Shown: positions 52,691-61,876 of the stretch, one piece after another
Layout: each line of letters begins with the position of its first letter
How positions within the stretch are numbered: the stretch's first letter is position 1
Assembly (NCBI RefSeq): GCF_003234655.2
Contig: NZ_CP126271.1
Location: 3,162,001-3,226,000, forward strand
From: Curtobacterium sp. MCLR17_007
GTDB taxonomy: Bacteria > Actinomycetota > Actinomycetes > Actinomycetales > Microbacteriaceae
Reading direction: 5' to 3'
Length of the DNA: 64,000 bases
Translations under genes and position numbers: made by a program
Notes under the pieces: model-generated
The model's database searches: none
Seen by the model: only the letters and a program-made list of their open reading frames with translations
What the model was told of the DNA's origin: nothing

Positions 52691-53257
52691 ATGAGCGACG
52701 AGCACGCAAGCACCCGTCCCGAAGAGGACGCCGCCCGTCTCGGACTCGTCGTCGTCGGCGAGGCGGCGGCGCTGCACTCCGGTGACGAGTCGGCCCTCGA
52801 CGCCAGCGAGGAGAACATCCGCGAGACCGTCGACGGGCTGGTCGACGAACCGCTGACGCCCCGCCAAGAGGAAGTCGTGCAGCGACTGGCCTCGGCCGGA
52901 GGGACCCTGACCGCCGGCCTGAGCGGCGCGCTGGCGGCCCAGACCGGCCGCTCGGTCGACGACGTGCTCGAGGGCGCTGCCCGCAGCATCGTCTGGCAGG
53001 AGCGGATGGCGGCCGACCGTGACCGCCACGACGCGGAACTCGCCGAGGGCCTGCCCGAGCAGCACGACGCCGACGGGCACGACGCCGACCCGCGCAGCGC
53101 TCGCCAGCACGAGCGTGAGCCCGAGCAGCGACGCGTGTCGGACGACCAGCGCCAGCGGTCCGGTGAGGACACCCGCCGCGACACCGAGGACACCGCCGAC
53201 GAGCGCCGCCGCCCGGGGTCCGACGACCGCCGCCACCCGAGGTCCGACGACCGCTAG
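52691..53257 (+). CDS. Acidic/charged hypothetical protein
   Basis: 188 residues, no known domain. The first 110 residues look helical and acidic (EENIRETVDGLVDEPLTPRQ). The last 75 are an Arg/Asp/Glu-rich, surely disordered tail with a repeat RRPGSDDRRHPRSDDR at the end. The stop lies 5 nt from that of the flotillin gene on the other strand. Confidence 0.65.
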   Translation: MSDEHASTRPEEDAARLGLVVVGEAAALHSGDESALDASEENIRETVDGLVDEPLTPRQEEVVQRLASAGGTLTAGLSGALAAQTGRSVDDVLEGAARSIVWQERMAADRDRHDAELAEGLPEQHDADGHDADPRSARQHEREPEQRRVSDDQRQRSGEDTRRDTEDTADERRRPGSDDRRHPRSDDR

Positions 53258-53262
53258 TCAGG

Positions 53263-54711
53263 TCAGTCGGTCGGGACGTCAGCCGTCTCGCGCGCGACGG
53301 CCCGGGCAGCAGCCTGACCCGTCGTCGTGCTCTTCACGATGTCGCTCAGCGTGAACCCCGCGGTGGCCCCGAGCAGCGCGTCGACCTCGCTGAACTGACT
53401 GACGACGCTCTTGGACAGCGAACCGGCACCGTCCGACGACACCACCGTCAGCGAGTCGATCGCTCCCATCGGTGCCGCCAGTTCGCGGGCGATGGCGGGC
53501 AGGGTCTCGAGCGCCTTGACGCGCAGGACCGCCTCGGAGTGGTCGGCGAGGGCGTCCGCCTGGGCCTTGGTGGCCTCGGCCTCGGCGCAGCCCTTCGCGC
53601 GGATGGCGTCCGCGATCGCCTCGCCCTCGGCGCGGGATGCGTCTGCCGCCAGCTTGCGCGCCTCGGCCTCGGCGTGGGCTTCAGCGGCGACGGCCTCGGC
53701 CGCGATGCGCCGGGCCTCCGCCTGCGCGCGGGCGGTCTCGACCTGTGCGGCCGCCGCAGCCTCGGCTTCGACCCGGGTCTTCCGCGCTTCCGCCTCGGCG
53801 ACGGCGCTGACCTCGGACTCGAGTTCCGCCCGACGGAGCTCAGCGCGCTTCTGCGCCGTGATCTGCTCCTGCTCGACGACGCCCTGGGAGGCGCGGGCCT
53901 GGGCGAGCGGACCGGCCGCGGCGGCTTCGGCACCGGCTCGGTCGGCGTCGAGCTGCAGCGCGGCCCGACGGATGGCCAGGGTGTTCTCGGCCTCGGCGAT
54001 GGCCTGGTCCGCACGGGCGCGGGCCTCGCGCGCTTCGCGGTCGGCCTGCGCCTCGGCGTTCTCGGCTTCAAGACGGACCCGTGCGCGCTCGGCACGACCG
54101 AGGTCGCTGATGTACTCGTTGCGGTCCGAGATGCCCTTGATCTCGAACGAGTCGACGTCGAGACCCTGGCTGTGCAGCGCGTCCTTGGCGACGTCGAGCA
54201 CGGCGACCGTCAGCTGGTCGCGGTTGCGGATGATCGTCGAGACGTCGGTGGCACCGATCGACGCGCGGAGCGACCCCGACAGGACCTCGCGCGCGAAGTC
54301 GTCGATCTTCTTCTCCTGCCCGAGGAACCGCTGCGCGGCCGCCCGGATCGAGGCATCGGTCTCGCCGACCTTGACGAGCGCCACCGCCTCGACGTCGATC
54401 GTGACGCCGCGGGAGTCCTGCGCGTTGACGTTGATGTCGATCGCGCGCGAGCTCAGCGAGAGCTTCGCCACCTTCTCGAAGAAGGGCCGCACGAGCACAC
54501 CGGCGCCGAGCACGACCTTGATGCCGGACTCGACGGTCTCGGTGCCGTCGGCGTTCTGGACCTTGCGCGAACGCTTGCCGGTGATGATCAGTGCCTCGTC
54601 GGCGCCGGCGTTGCGGTACACCGCCTTGGCGTAGACCAGCGCGATGACCGCGACGACCACGACCGCGCCGATGATGACCGGGACCGCCCCCAGTGCGAAC
54701 AGAGCCGACAT
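53263..54711 (-). CDS. Flotillin-like SPFH/band 7 protein
   Basis: 482 residues. N-terminal membrane helix (6-27), SPFH domain (about 35-190; GIKVVLGAGVLVRPFFEK, RGVTIDVEAVALVKVG) and a long Ala/Glu/Arg coiled coil (200-400) with many EA repeats, ending in a short globular tail. Flotillins organise membrane microdomains. Strong GGGGGAG site 4 nt before ATG 54711. Confidence 0.92.
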   Translation of the reverse strand: MSALFALGAVPVIIGAVVVVAVIALVYAKAVYRNAGADEALIITGKRSRKVQNADGTETVESGIKVVLGAGVLVRPFFEKVAKLSLSSRAIDINVNAQDSRGVTIDVEAVALVKVGETDASIRAAAQRFLGQEKKIDDFAREVLSGSLRASIGATDVSTIIRNRDQLTVAVLDVAKDALHSQGLDVDSFEIKGISDRNEYISDLGRAERARVRLEAENAEAQADREAREARARADQAIAEAENTLAIRRAALQLDADRAGAEAAAAGPLAQARASQGVVEQEQITAQKRAELRRAELESEVSAVAEAEARKTRVEAEAAAAAQVETARAQAEARRIAAEAVAAEAHAEAEARKLAADASRAEGEAIADAIRAKGCAEAEATKAQADALADHSEAVLRVKALETLPAIARELAAPMGAIDSLTVVSSDGAGSLSKSVVSQFSEVDALLGATAGFTLSDIVKSTTTGQAAARAVARETADVPTD

Positions 54712-54830
54712 GTCTCCCCCTTCGTCCGGCGAGTCGCCCACCGGGATGCTGTATCTGTTGTTCCGCGACGATCTTATGGCCGGGCATGACACACGAGGTC
54801 ACGAACACGCGACCGGTGGATGACCGTCCG

Positions 54831-54836
54831 TAGCCT
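54831..54836 (+). promoter_or_regulatory. -10 box of the NtaA-type monooxygenase gene
   Basis: TAGCCT, 6 nt before ATG 54843; leaderless. Confidence 0.5.
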
Positions 54837-54842
54837 CGGGAC

Positions 54843-56213
54843 ATGCCGAAGCGTCTCCTGCTCAACGTCTTCGAGATGAACTGCGTCGGGCACATCACCC
54901 ACGGACTCTGGCGCCTGCCCGGCAACAACCGGCACCGCTACACGGACATCCGCTACTGGACCGAGCTCGCGCGCACCGCCGAGGCCGGGCAGTTCGACGC
55001 GGTCTTCATCGCCGACGTCCTGGGCGCCTACGACGTGTACGGCGGCTCACCGGCACCGGCGCTCCGCGAAGGGCTGCAGATCCCGAACAACGACCCGATG
55101 CTCGTCGTGCCGGCGATGGCCGCGGTGACCGAGCACCTGGGGTTCGGCATCACCGCCTCGACCAGCTACGAGCCGCCGTTCGCCTTCGCCCGGCGCATGT
55201 CGACCCTCGACCACCTGACGAACGGCCGGGTCGGCTGGAACGTCGTGACGAGCTACCTGCCGAACGCCGCCCGCAACTTCGGCCTGGCGACGGAGATCCC
55301 GCACGACACCCGGTACGAGATCGCTGACGAGTACCTCGACGTCGTGTACCAGCTGTGGGAGGGCTCGTGGGAGGACGACGCCGTGCTCCGGGACGCCGAG
55401 CGTGGCGTCTACACCGACCCGGCGAAGGTGCACCCGATCGACCACGTGGGCGAGCACTTCAGCGTCGCCGGACCGCACCTGTCCGAGCCGTCGTCGCAGC
55501 GCACCCCGACGCTCTTCATGGCGACGGGCTCCCCCGCCGGCAGCGCGCGCGCCGGGCAGCACGCCGAGGTCGTCTTCACCGGTGGGCACGGCGTGCAGCG
55601 CACCGCTGACGCCGTCCGCGACGCCGCGCAGGCAGCCGGCCGTGACCGTGGCGACGTCCGGTTCGTCACGCAGGCGGCCGTCATCACGGCACCGACCCAG
55701 CGCGAGGTCGAGGACAAGGTCACCCAGTACCGCGCCTTCGCGAGCGAGGAGGGCCCGCTCGTGCACGGCAGCGTCCCCTTCGACGCCCTGTCGCACCCCC
55801 GCAGCCGGACCGTCCGCGACGCGCTCGAGGCGGAGGGTGTCGAGGGCGGCGAGCGCCTGGTCGGTCGCGTCGCACTCGACGCCACCGTCGGCGAGCTGCT
55901 CGACCGCGTGAACGAGGCCTGGCACGGCGCGTTCTGGGCCGCCGGCGTCCCCGAGGCGGTCACGGAGCAGATCGAGGGCTGGCTCGACGACGACGGGATC
56001 GACGGGATCAACCTGCGCCAGTACCACTCGTTCGACACGGTGCGGGACTTTGGCACGTACGTCACGCCCCTGCTGCGGGAGCGCGGCCGGTTGCCGGAGC
56101 GGTACACGGACGGCGAGACGCTGCGGGAGCGCGTGACGGGAGGCCCGGCTCGGCTCCCCGGTTCGCACCCGGCCGCCGCGCACCGTCGCGCCACTGCGAC
56201 TGCCACGGTCTGA
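54843..56213 (+). CDS. FMN-dependent monooxygenase, NtaA/DmoA family
   Basis: 456 residues, luciferase-like barrel. Family markers: NVFEMNCVGHITHGLWRLP, FDAVFIADVLG, NGRVGWNVVTSYLPNAARN and VFTGGHGVQ. Related enzymes oxidise nitrilotriacetate, dimethyl sulfide or other small S/N compounds with FMNH2 from a separate reductase, which is not encoded nearby. The last 25 residues are Ala/Arg-rich and contain the GGGAGGC word in DNA. Confidence 0.88.
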   Translation: MPKRLLLNVFEMNCVGHITHGLWRLPGNNRHRYTDIRYWTELARTAEAGQFDAVFIADVLGAYDVYGGSPAPALREGLQIPNNDPMLVVPAMAAVTEHLGFGITASTSYEPPFAFARRMSTLDHLTNGRVGWNVVTSYLPNAARNFGLATEIPHDTRYEIADEYLDVVYQLWEGSWEDDAVLRDAERGVYTDPAKVHPIDHVGEHFSVAGPHLSEPSSQRTPTLFMATGSPAGSARAGQHAEVVFTGGHGVQRTADAVRDAAQAAGRDRGDVRFVTQAAVITAPTQREVEDKVTQYRAFASEEGPLVHGSVPFDALSHPRSRTVRDALEAEGVEGGERLVGRVALDATVGELLDRVNEAWHGAFWAAGVPEAVTEQIEGWLDDDGIDGINLRQYHSFDTVRDFGTYVTPLLRERGRLPERYTDGETLRERVTGGPARLPGSHPAAAHRRATATATV

Positions 56214-56223
56214 GCGGGCGACG

Positions 56224-56802
56224 TCACCCCGCCAGCAGCCGCCGCACCCCGTCCGTCACCACGCGCCGCGTGAGCGCACCGTCTCGCCGCGCCTTCGCGC
56301 GCAACGCCGCACCCTCCCACAGGTCGACGAGCTGCGCGCCCACGAGCCCCGGGTCACGGTCGGCGGCCACGTCGCCCTGGTCCTGTGCCAGACGGACCGC
56401 GTCCGCCAGCCGGTGGACCCACGCGTCGAAGACGCCGTCGACGTGCGCCGCCACCGCCGGCTCGTCCGTTGCGGTGTCGACCGCCAGGTTGCCCAGCAGG
56501 CACCCGTACCGGAAGTCGATCCCGGCGAGACGGTCGAGCATGGCGTCGAAGTAGCCCGTGATGCGGTCCAACGCGCGCGGCACCGAACGGTCGTCGAGGA
56601 CGTCGATCGGCGACGCCGCGGCGAACCGGTCCGCGACGACCATCGCCAGGTCGGCTTTCGACCGGAAGTGGTTGTAGAACGAGCCCTTCGGCGCCCCGGC
56701 TGCGCCCGTGATCGACGCGACCCCGGTGCCGGCGTACCCGTGCTGGTGGAACTCGACGAGGGCGGCGTCGACGATCGCGTCACGCAGGCTGGGCTTGGGC
56801 AT
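56224..56802 (-). CDS. TetR/AcrR-family regulator
   Basis: 192 residues. HTH GVASITGAAGAPKGSFYNHF (about 27-46) and helical ligand domain with RYGCLLGNLA, typical of the YxaF/LmrA-like group. Divergent from an SDR gene with a GACCGGTC operator between them, so it most likely represses that SDR and itself. Confidence 0.88.
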   Translation of the reverse strand: MPKPSLRDAIVDAALVEFHQHGYAGTGVASITGAAGAPKGSFYNHFRSKADLAMVVADRFAAASPIDVLDDRSVPRALDRITGYFDAMLDRLAGIDFRYGCLLGNLAVDTATDEPAVAAHVDGVFDAWVHRLADAVRLAQDQGDVAADRDPGLVGAQLVDLWEGAALRAKARRDGALTRRVVTDGVRRLLAG

Positions 56803-56830
56803 GTGTCGATCTTCCCACTCCGGGAATGAG

Positions 56831-56842
56831 ACGACCGGTCAT
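56831..56842. promoter_or_regulatory. TetR operator between regulator and SDR
   Basis: ACGACCGGTCAT, palindromic at 5 of 6 pairs around CCGG, in the divergent intergenic region. Confidence 0.55.
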
Positions 56843-56895
56843 ATTGCTTCCTCCACCAGCAGCATCACCCGATGCGCCGACGGAAGGAACCCACC

Positions 56896-57594
56896 ATGAC
56901 CACACTCGCCGGACAGATCGTCCTGGTCACCGGAGCGAACGGCGGACTCGGCACCGAGTTCGTGCGCCAGGCCCTCGACCGCGGTGCGACGAAGGTGTAC
57001 GCCGCCGCACGCCGCCCCCGCGACTGGGACGACGCCCGCATCGTCCCCCTCGTGCTCGACGTCGCCGACGAGGCATCGGTCGCCCGCGCCGCGGCCGATG
57101 CCCCGGACGTCACCATCGTCGTCAACAACGCCGGGCAGCTGCGCCCGGGTGGGCTGGTCGACGGCCCGTTCGAGGACATCCGAGCGCAGATCGAGACGAA
57201 CCTGGTCGGGCCGCTGCTGGTCACCCGCGCCTTCGCTCCGGCGCTGCGACGCTCGCATGGTGCCGTCGTGAACGTCGCCTCGGTCCTCAGCTGGCTGGCC
57301 GGCAGCGGGGCGTACGGCGTCTCGAAGGCCGGACTCTGGTCGGCCACCGACTCGACCCGGATGGAGCTCGCGGGCGAGGGCGTCCAGGTCGTCGGGGCCT
57401 ACCTCGGCTACACGGACACCCCGATGACCGACGGGGTCGACGCCCCGAAGAACACGCCGGAACAGGTCGTCACGGCCGTGTTCGACGGCGTCGAGCAGGG
57501 CGAGGACGAGGTGCTCGCCGATGAGCTCACCAAGGCCGTGCGCGCGTCGCTCGGCGCACCGATCGCCGAGCGCGCCGCCGCCCTGGCCGGCTGA
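56896..57594 (+). CDS. Short-chain dehydrogenase/reductase
   Basis: 232 residues. Cofactor loop VTGANGGLGTEFVRQ (11-25), NNAGQL, catalytic Ser in VASVLSW and YGVSKAG. Basic residues at the end of beta-2 (AARRPRD) suggest NADPH. Substrate unknown. ATG 56896 follows AAGGA; an upstream in-frame ATG at 56872 lacks a site. Confidence 0.9.
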   Translation: MTTLAGQIVLVTGANGGLGTEFVRQALDRGATKVYAAARRPRDWDDARIVPLVLDVADEASVARAAADAPDVTIVVNNAGQLRPGGLVDGPFEDIRAQIETNLVGPLLVTRAFAPALRRSHGAVVNVASVLSWLAGSGAYGVSKAGLWSATDSTRMELAGEGVQVVGAYLGYTDTPMTDGVDAPKNTPEQVVTAVFDGVEQGEDEVLADELTKAVRASLGAPIAERAAALAG

Positions 57595-57612
57595 CCCGGC
57601 CACAGGACGAAC

Positions 57613-57660
57613 GGGCGCGCCCCGCTCAGCGGCAACGCGAAGCGTTGCGCGGGGCGCGCC
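57613..57660. terminator. Terminator with nested hairpins
   Basis: Outer arms around GGCGCGCCCCGC / GCGGGGCGCGCC enclose an inner CAACGC-gaa-GCGTTG stem, right after the SDR gene. Confidence 0.7.
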
Positions 57661-57712
57661 GACCGAGCCTGCGAGGGAGGGATGCCAGCTGGCACCGGGC
57701 CTCCCGTCGGTC
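57661..57712. terminator. Second hairpin, GGGAGG/CCTCCC type
   Basis: GACCGA/TCGGTC, GGGAGG/CCTCCC and TGCCA/TGGCA pair in order; it would serve the convergent nadE gene. Confidence 0.5.
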
Positions 57713-57742
57713 AGGCGGTGGCGTTCGCCACCGACACCTGCG

Positions 57743-58564
57743 TCAGGAACGCCACCAGGCGTCGAACGGCGTCGCCGGCACCTGCCGCTTGTGCTCGGTG
57801 GCGCGGTACCGGGCCTCGATCGCCTCGGCGACCTCGACCGGGACGTCGTGCCCCTGCAGGTAGGCGTCGATCTCGGCGTAGCTCATGCCGAGGTTGGCCT
57901 CGTCCGTCTGGCCGGGCAGGTCGTCGAGCAGGTCGGCCGTCGGCGCCTTCTCGTACAGCCGCGCCGGAGCGCCGAGGTGCTCGAGCAGCTGGCGGCCCTG
58001 GCTCTTGGTCAACCCGGTGAGCGGTGTGAGGTCGACACCACCGTCGCCGTACTTGGTGAAGAAGCCGGTCACGGCCTCTGCCGCGTGGTCGGTCCCGACG
58101 ACGAGCAGGCCCTGTTGCCCCGCCACGGCGTACTGGGCGACCATGCGCATGCGGGCCTTGACGTTGCCCTTGACGAAGTCGCTCAGTTCGACGCCCGACT
58201 CGAGCGTGTCACGGACGACGCCGTCGACCCCGTGCTCGATGTTGACCGTGATGCCCGGCGCCGCGGCGATGAACCGGAGCGCGAGCTGGGCGTCGTCCTC
58301 GTCGGCCTGGACCCGGTAGGGCATGCGCACCGTGGTGAAGGACGCGTCGTGGCCGTCGGCCCGGAGCGACTCGATCGCCAGCTGGCACAGGCGGCCGGCG
58401 AGCGAGGAGTCCTGTCCGCCGCTGATCGCGAGGACCAGGCCCTTGGCGCCGGTCGTCAGCAGGTAGTCGCGGAGGAAGCCGACGCGGCGCGCGACCTCGG
58501 CTTCCGGGTCGATGTCGGGCTGGACGTTGAGCTCCGCGGCGATGGCGGCTTGGGATTCACGCAC
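57743..58564 (-). CDS. nadE: Ammonia-dependent NAD(+) synthetase
   Basis: 273 residues, like E. coli NadE (275). Last step of NAD synthesis: amidates nicotinate adenine dinucleotide with ammonia and ATP. PP-loop [51 protein letters not shown] and the C-terminal [16 protein letters not shown] are conserved. GTG 58564 is chosen over a GTG five codons upstream because GATACT sits 6 nt before it. Confidence 0.95.
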   Translation of the reverse strand: MRESQAAIAAELNVQPDIDPEAEVARRVGFLRDYLLTTGAKGLVLAISGGQDSSLAGRLCQLAIESLRADGHDASFTTVRMPYRVQADEDDAQLALRFIAAAPGITVNIEHGVDGVVRDTLESGVELSDFVKGNVKARMRMVAQYAVAGQQGLLVVGTDHAAEAVTGFFTKYGDGGVDLTPLTGLTKSQGRQLLEHLGAPARLYEKAPTADLLDDLPGQTDEANLGMSYAEIDAYLQGHDVPVEVAEAIEARYRATEHKRQVPATPFDAWWRS

Positions 58565-58570
58565 GACCCC

Positions 58571-58576
58571 AGTATC
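58571..58576 (-). promoter_or_regulatory. -10 box of nadE
   Basis: GATACT on the minus strand, 6 nt before GTG 58564. Confidence 0.4.
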
Positions 58577-58603
58577 CACCGCACCCCCGACCCACGGTCA
58601 GGA

Positions 58604-59743
58604 CTACTGCGCGCCGACTTCTTCGGAGCGCTTCTGTCGCCACGGCTTGGCGGGGGTGTCCGGGCCGTCCCAGACCTTGACCGCACCCCACGCCGCGGCG
58701 AGCAGCGGCACCGAGATGACGGCCCCGAAGATGCCGGCGAGCACGGTGCCGGCGGTCAGGCCGAGCAGGATGACCAGGCCGTGCAGGCGCAGCGTCTTGC
58801 CCATCAGGACCGGCTGCAGGAAGTTGCCCTCGAGCTGGTTCACCAGGATCACGATGCCGATGACGACGAGTGCCTGCACCGGGCCGAGTGCGACCAGCGC
58901 GACGAGGGCGGCCAGGATGCCGGCGGCGGTCGCACCGACGATCGGGATGAACGCGGTGATGAACACGACGACCGCCAGCGGCAGCGCGAGGGGCACGCCG
59001 ACGATCGCGATGCCCACCCCGATGCCGATGGCGTCGACGGCGGCCACCATCGCCGTGCCGCGGACGTAGCCGCCCAGGGTCGAGACGACGCGGTCGCCGA
59101 CACGGCGGGCGCGGTCGTAGCGGGCGCCGGTGAACGGGCGGAGCAGGAACTCCCAGATCTTCGGCCCGTCCTTGAGGAAGAAGAACAGCACGACGACCAT
59201 CAGGACCAGGCCGGTCAGGAAGTTCGCGGTGGCCGAGGCCCCGGCGAGCGCGCCCGAGCCGAACTTCGCGCTGGTGACGAAGTCGGTCGCTGCCTTCGTC
59301 GCGTCGTCGATCTGGGAGTCGCTGATCGAGAACGGCAGCGACGTGACGAAGCCCTGCAGCTGCTGGAACCCGTCGACCGCGGACTTCTGCAGGTCGGACC
59401 ACTGGTTCTCGACCGCCACGACGATGAGCCAGGCGAGCAGCCCGAGCACGACGAGCACCCCGAGCAGCACGGCGAGGGTGGCGAGGACCGACGGGACGTG
59501 GTGCTTGCGCAGCCACGAGACGACCGGGTGCATGGCGGAGGCGATGATCAGGGCGATGAGGATCGGGATCGTCACGACGCTGAGGGTGGCCGCGGCGTAG
59601 ACGATGCCGATCACGATGACCAGCACGATGATGACCTGCAGGCACCGGGTGGCGAGTCCGCCGAACGAGTCCGACCAGGCCTTCCGGGCTCCGGACGACG
59701 GCTGGTCGCTCGGGCTGGGGGCGGACGGGGTGAAGAAGGGCAT
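58604..59743 (-). CDS. AI-2E family transporter (PerM/YdiK-like)
   Basis: 379 residues, about eight helices with the family middle loop (110-200) and the conserved VVFITAFIPIVGATAAGILA and NQLEGNFLQPVLMGKTLRLH. Family members export small molecules or sodium; the name comes from one autoinducer exporter and says little here. GAGGAT precedes ATG 59743. Confidence 0.9.
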   Translation of the reverse strand: MPFFTPSAPSPSDQPSSGARKAWSDSFGGLATRCLQVIIVLVIVIGIVYAAATLSVVTIPILIALIIASAMHPVVSWLRKHHVPSVLATLAVLLGVLVVLGLLAWLIVVAVENQWSDLQKSAVDGFQQLQGFVTSLPFSISDSQIDDATKAATDFVTSAKFGSGALAGASATANFLTGLVLMVVVLFFFLKDGPKIWEFLLRPFTGARYDRARRVGDRVVSTLGGYVRGTAMVAAVDAIGIGVGIAIVGVPLALPLAVVVFITAFIPIVGATAAGILAALVALVALGPVQALVVIGIVILVNQLEGNFLQPVLMGKTLRLHGLVILLGLTAGTVLAGIFGAVISVPLLAAAWGAVKVWDGPDTPAKPWRQKRSEEVGAQ

Positions 59744-59816
59744 GCGGATCCTCGTCGTGGGTGCGGCGCGATCTGGACTCGAACGCTCCTCCTGATGATG
59801 TCAGGCCGACAGTGGA

Positions 59817-59822
59817 TACGCT
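59817..59822 (+). promoter_or_regulatory. -10 box of the serine hydrolase gene
   Basis: TACGCT, 7 nt before GTG 59830; leaderless. Confidence 0.5.
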
Positions 59823-59829
59823 CAGGATC

Positions 59830-61221
59830 GTGACGACGACGTTCCAGCGCAGCACCCCGTCCGCCCTCGGCATCGACGCGACCGGGGTCCAGGCCCTCAT
59901 CGGTGCCCTCGAGTCGACCCCCGGGGTCGAACCGCACGGCCTCGTGCTGCTCCGGCATGGTCAGGTCGCGGCCGAGGGGTGGTGGACGCCGTACACGGCA
60001 GACCGCCCGCACCTGCTCTACTCGCTGAGCAAGAGCGTCACCGCGGCGGCCGTCGGCATCGCCGCACGCGAGGGGCTGCTCGACCTCGACAGCACCGTGA
60101 TCAGCCACTTCCCCGAGCTCGACACCGAGGTCACCGCCCCCCGCAGCCGCACGATGACCCTGCGCAACATCCTGGCGATGGCGAGCGGCCACCGCGCGGA
60201 GACCCTCGACCGGGCGCGGGCGATCGACCCCGACAACGTGGTCCGGGGGTTCCTGCTCCTGCCGCCCGACGAGGACCCGGGCACGGTCTTCGCGTACAAC
60301 CAGCCCTGCACCTACACGCTCGCCGAGATCGTGCGGCGGGTCAGCGGCGGCACCCTGGTCGAGTACCTGCGTCCGCGCCTGTTCGACCCGCTGGGCATCG
60401 AGCAGGTCGCATGGAAGCGCGACGGCACCGGCGAGCTCGGGTTCTCCGGCTGCTACGCCACAACCGAGACCATCGCGAAGCTCGGGCAGCTGTACCTGCA
60501 GCGCGGGGTGTGGGACGGCACGCGGATCCTCGACGAGGACTGGGTCGCGGCCGCGACCCGCACCCAGGTCGCCAACCCGGACGAGGAGAACCCGGACTGG
60601 AGCCAGGGGTACGGCTACCAGTTCTGGATGGCGCGGCACGGGTTCCGCGGCGACGGCGCGTACGGGCAGTTCTGCGTGGTCCTGCCGGAGCACGACGTCG
60701 TCCTGGCCATGACCGGGCAGAGCCTGGACATGCAGGCCGTCCTCGACGCGGTCTGGGCGCACCTGCTGCCCGCGCTCGACGCCGACGGCTCGTCCGATGC
60801 CGACGCGGCGCTCGCGACCGCGCTCGGCTCCCTCGGGCTGGCACCGGTGGACGGCGCTCGTCTCGAGACCGCCGGACTGGAGGCCCGGGCCGACTTCGCG
60901 GTCGCCGACCGCACCGCGGTCCCCGGCCTGGACACCGTGGTGCTCGAGCAGGACGGCGACGGCTGGGCAGCGACGCTGACGCAGGACGGCTCCCCGGTCC
61001 GGGTCCCGCTCGGAGAGGGCTCGTGGACGGTGTCCGACGCGACCGCGGCGAGCGCCGCGGTGGAGGCCGACGGCCAGGTCCTGGTGGCCGTGCGCTTCGT
61101 CGACACCCCGCACCTGCTCTGGGTGCGATGCGACCCCGCTGCCGGCACGTTCGGTGCGCGCTGGCAGACCGAGCCCCTGCACGACCGGATCGACACGCTG
61201 CACCGCCCGACCGACGCGTGA
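59830..61221 (+). CDS. Serine hydrolase, beta-lactamase/DD-peptidase fold
   Basis: 463 residues. Class C beta-lactamase-like: SxxK in LYSLSKSVTAA (Ser near 63), second motif YNQP (YxN position), LFDPLGIEQVAWKRD. The third motif is GAYGQF rather than HxG. No signal peptide, so a cytoplasmic esterase or peptidase is more likely than a lactamase. C-terminal 110 residues form an extra beta-rich domain. Confidence 0.85.
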   Translation: MTTTFQRSTPSALGIDATGVQALIGALESTPGVEPHGLVLLRHGQVAAEGWWTPYTADRPHLLYSLSKSVTAAAVGIAAREGLLDLDSTVISHFPELDTEVTAPRSRTMTLRNILAMASGHRAETLDRARAIDPDNVVRGFLLLPPDEDPGTVFAYNQPCTYTLAEIVRRVSGGTLVEYLRPRLFDPLGIEQVAWKRDGTGELGFSGCYATTETIAKLGQLYLQRGVWDGTRILDEDWVAAATRTQVANPDEENPDWSQGYGYQFWMARHGFRGDGAYGQFCVVLPEHDVVLAMTGQSLDMQAVLDAVWAHLLPALDADGSSDADAALATALGSLGLAPVDGARLETAGLEARADFAVADRTAVPGLDTVVLEQDGDGWAATLTQDGSPVRVPLGEGSWTVSDATAASAAVEADGQVLVAVRFVDTPHLLWVRCDPAAGTFGARWQTEPLHDRIDTLHRPTDA

Positions 61222-61850
61222 CCCGGACGACGGCGTCCACGGTGGTCTTCTACAGCGCCCGGCCGGCACAGCGCACCGGGCAGCTCGTCGTCGACGTCGT
61301 CGTCCTGGTCGGCTGCGTCCTGGCGGTCGTCCTCGGGGTCACGGTGGCACGGGCGATCGGCGGCCTGGCGATGATCGGCACCCGCGTCAGCCGTGACGGT
61401 TCGGCCTTCCAGGAGCAGCTCGACCGGGCGGCGACCGCCCTGGGGAGGCTGCCGTTCGCGGGCGACTCGGTCAGCGCGCCGCTGCGGGACGCGTCCTCGC
61501 ACGCGGGGGCGATCGCGGCGGCGGGCACCCAGCAGCACGACGCGACGCTGCGGCTGGCGCACCTGGTGGGCGGCGGGGTCGCCGTCGTGCTGGTCCTGGC
61601 GCTCGCGCTGGTCTGGCTGCTCGTGCGCGGTGTCCCGGTCCGGAACGCGACCGCGGTCCGGCGGCTCGCCGGGCATCCGGGCGGGACCGAGCTGCTCGCC
61701 CTCCGTGCACTCACGACCCGGCCCGAGGCGGCGCTGCTCGGGCCGGACGTCGTGGACCGGTGGCGCCGGGGTGACCCGGCGACGGTGCATGCGCTGGCGG
61801 AGCTGGAGCGACACCGGAACGGGCTGCGGACGAGCGCCACGCGGGACTGA
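61218..61850 (+). CDS. Membrane protein with two helices, unknown function
   Basis: 210 residues from GTG overlapping the serine hydrolase stop (GTGA). Helices at about 24-50 and 117-138 flank an outer domain of about 65 residues (SRDGSAFQEQLDRAATALGR). Basic soluble tail. Not recognised; coupling suggests a link with the hydrolase. Confidence 0.7.
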   Translation: MTRTTASTVVFYSARPAQRTGQLVVDVVVLVGCVLAVVLGVTVARAIGGLAMIGTRVSRDGSAFQEQLDRAATALGRLPFAGDSVSAPLRDASSHAGAIAAAGTQQHDATLRLAHLVGGGVAVVLVLALALVWLLVRGVPVRNATAVRRLAGHPGGTELLALRALTTRPEAALLGPDVVDRWRRGDPATVHALAELERHRNGLRTSATRD

Positions 61851-61876
61851 GCACGACGGCGACGGTCACCCGGCAC

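Noticed and set aside
59756-59790. GATCTGGACTCGAACG resembles a tRNA T arm.
   Set aside because: No acceptor, anticodon or D arm can be built around it; coincidence.
57521-59833. Long plus-strand open frame across nadE and the AI-2E transporter genes.
   Set aside because: It is the shadow of two well-recognised minus-strand genes; the translation is a low-complexity Asp/Arg/Gly mix.
59830-61221. Serine hydrolase called a beta-lactamase.
   Set aside because: No signal peptide and no proper third motif; an esterase- or peptidase-type role is more likely.
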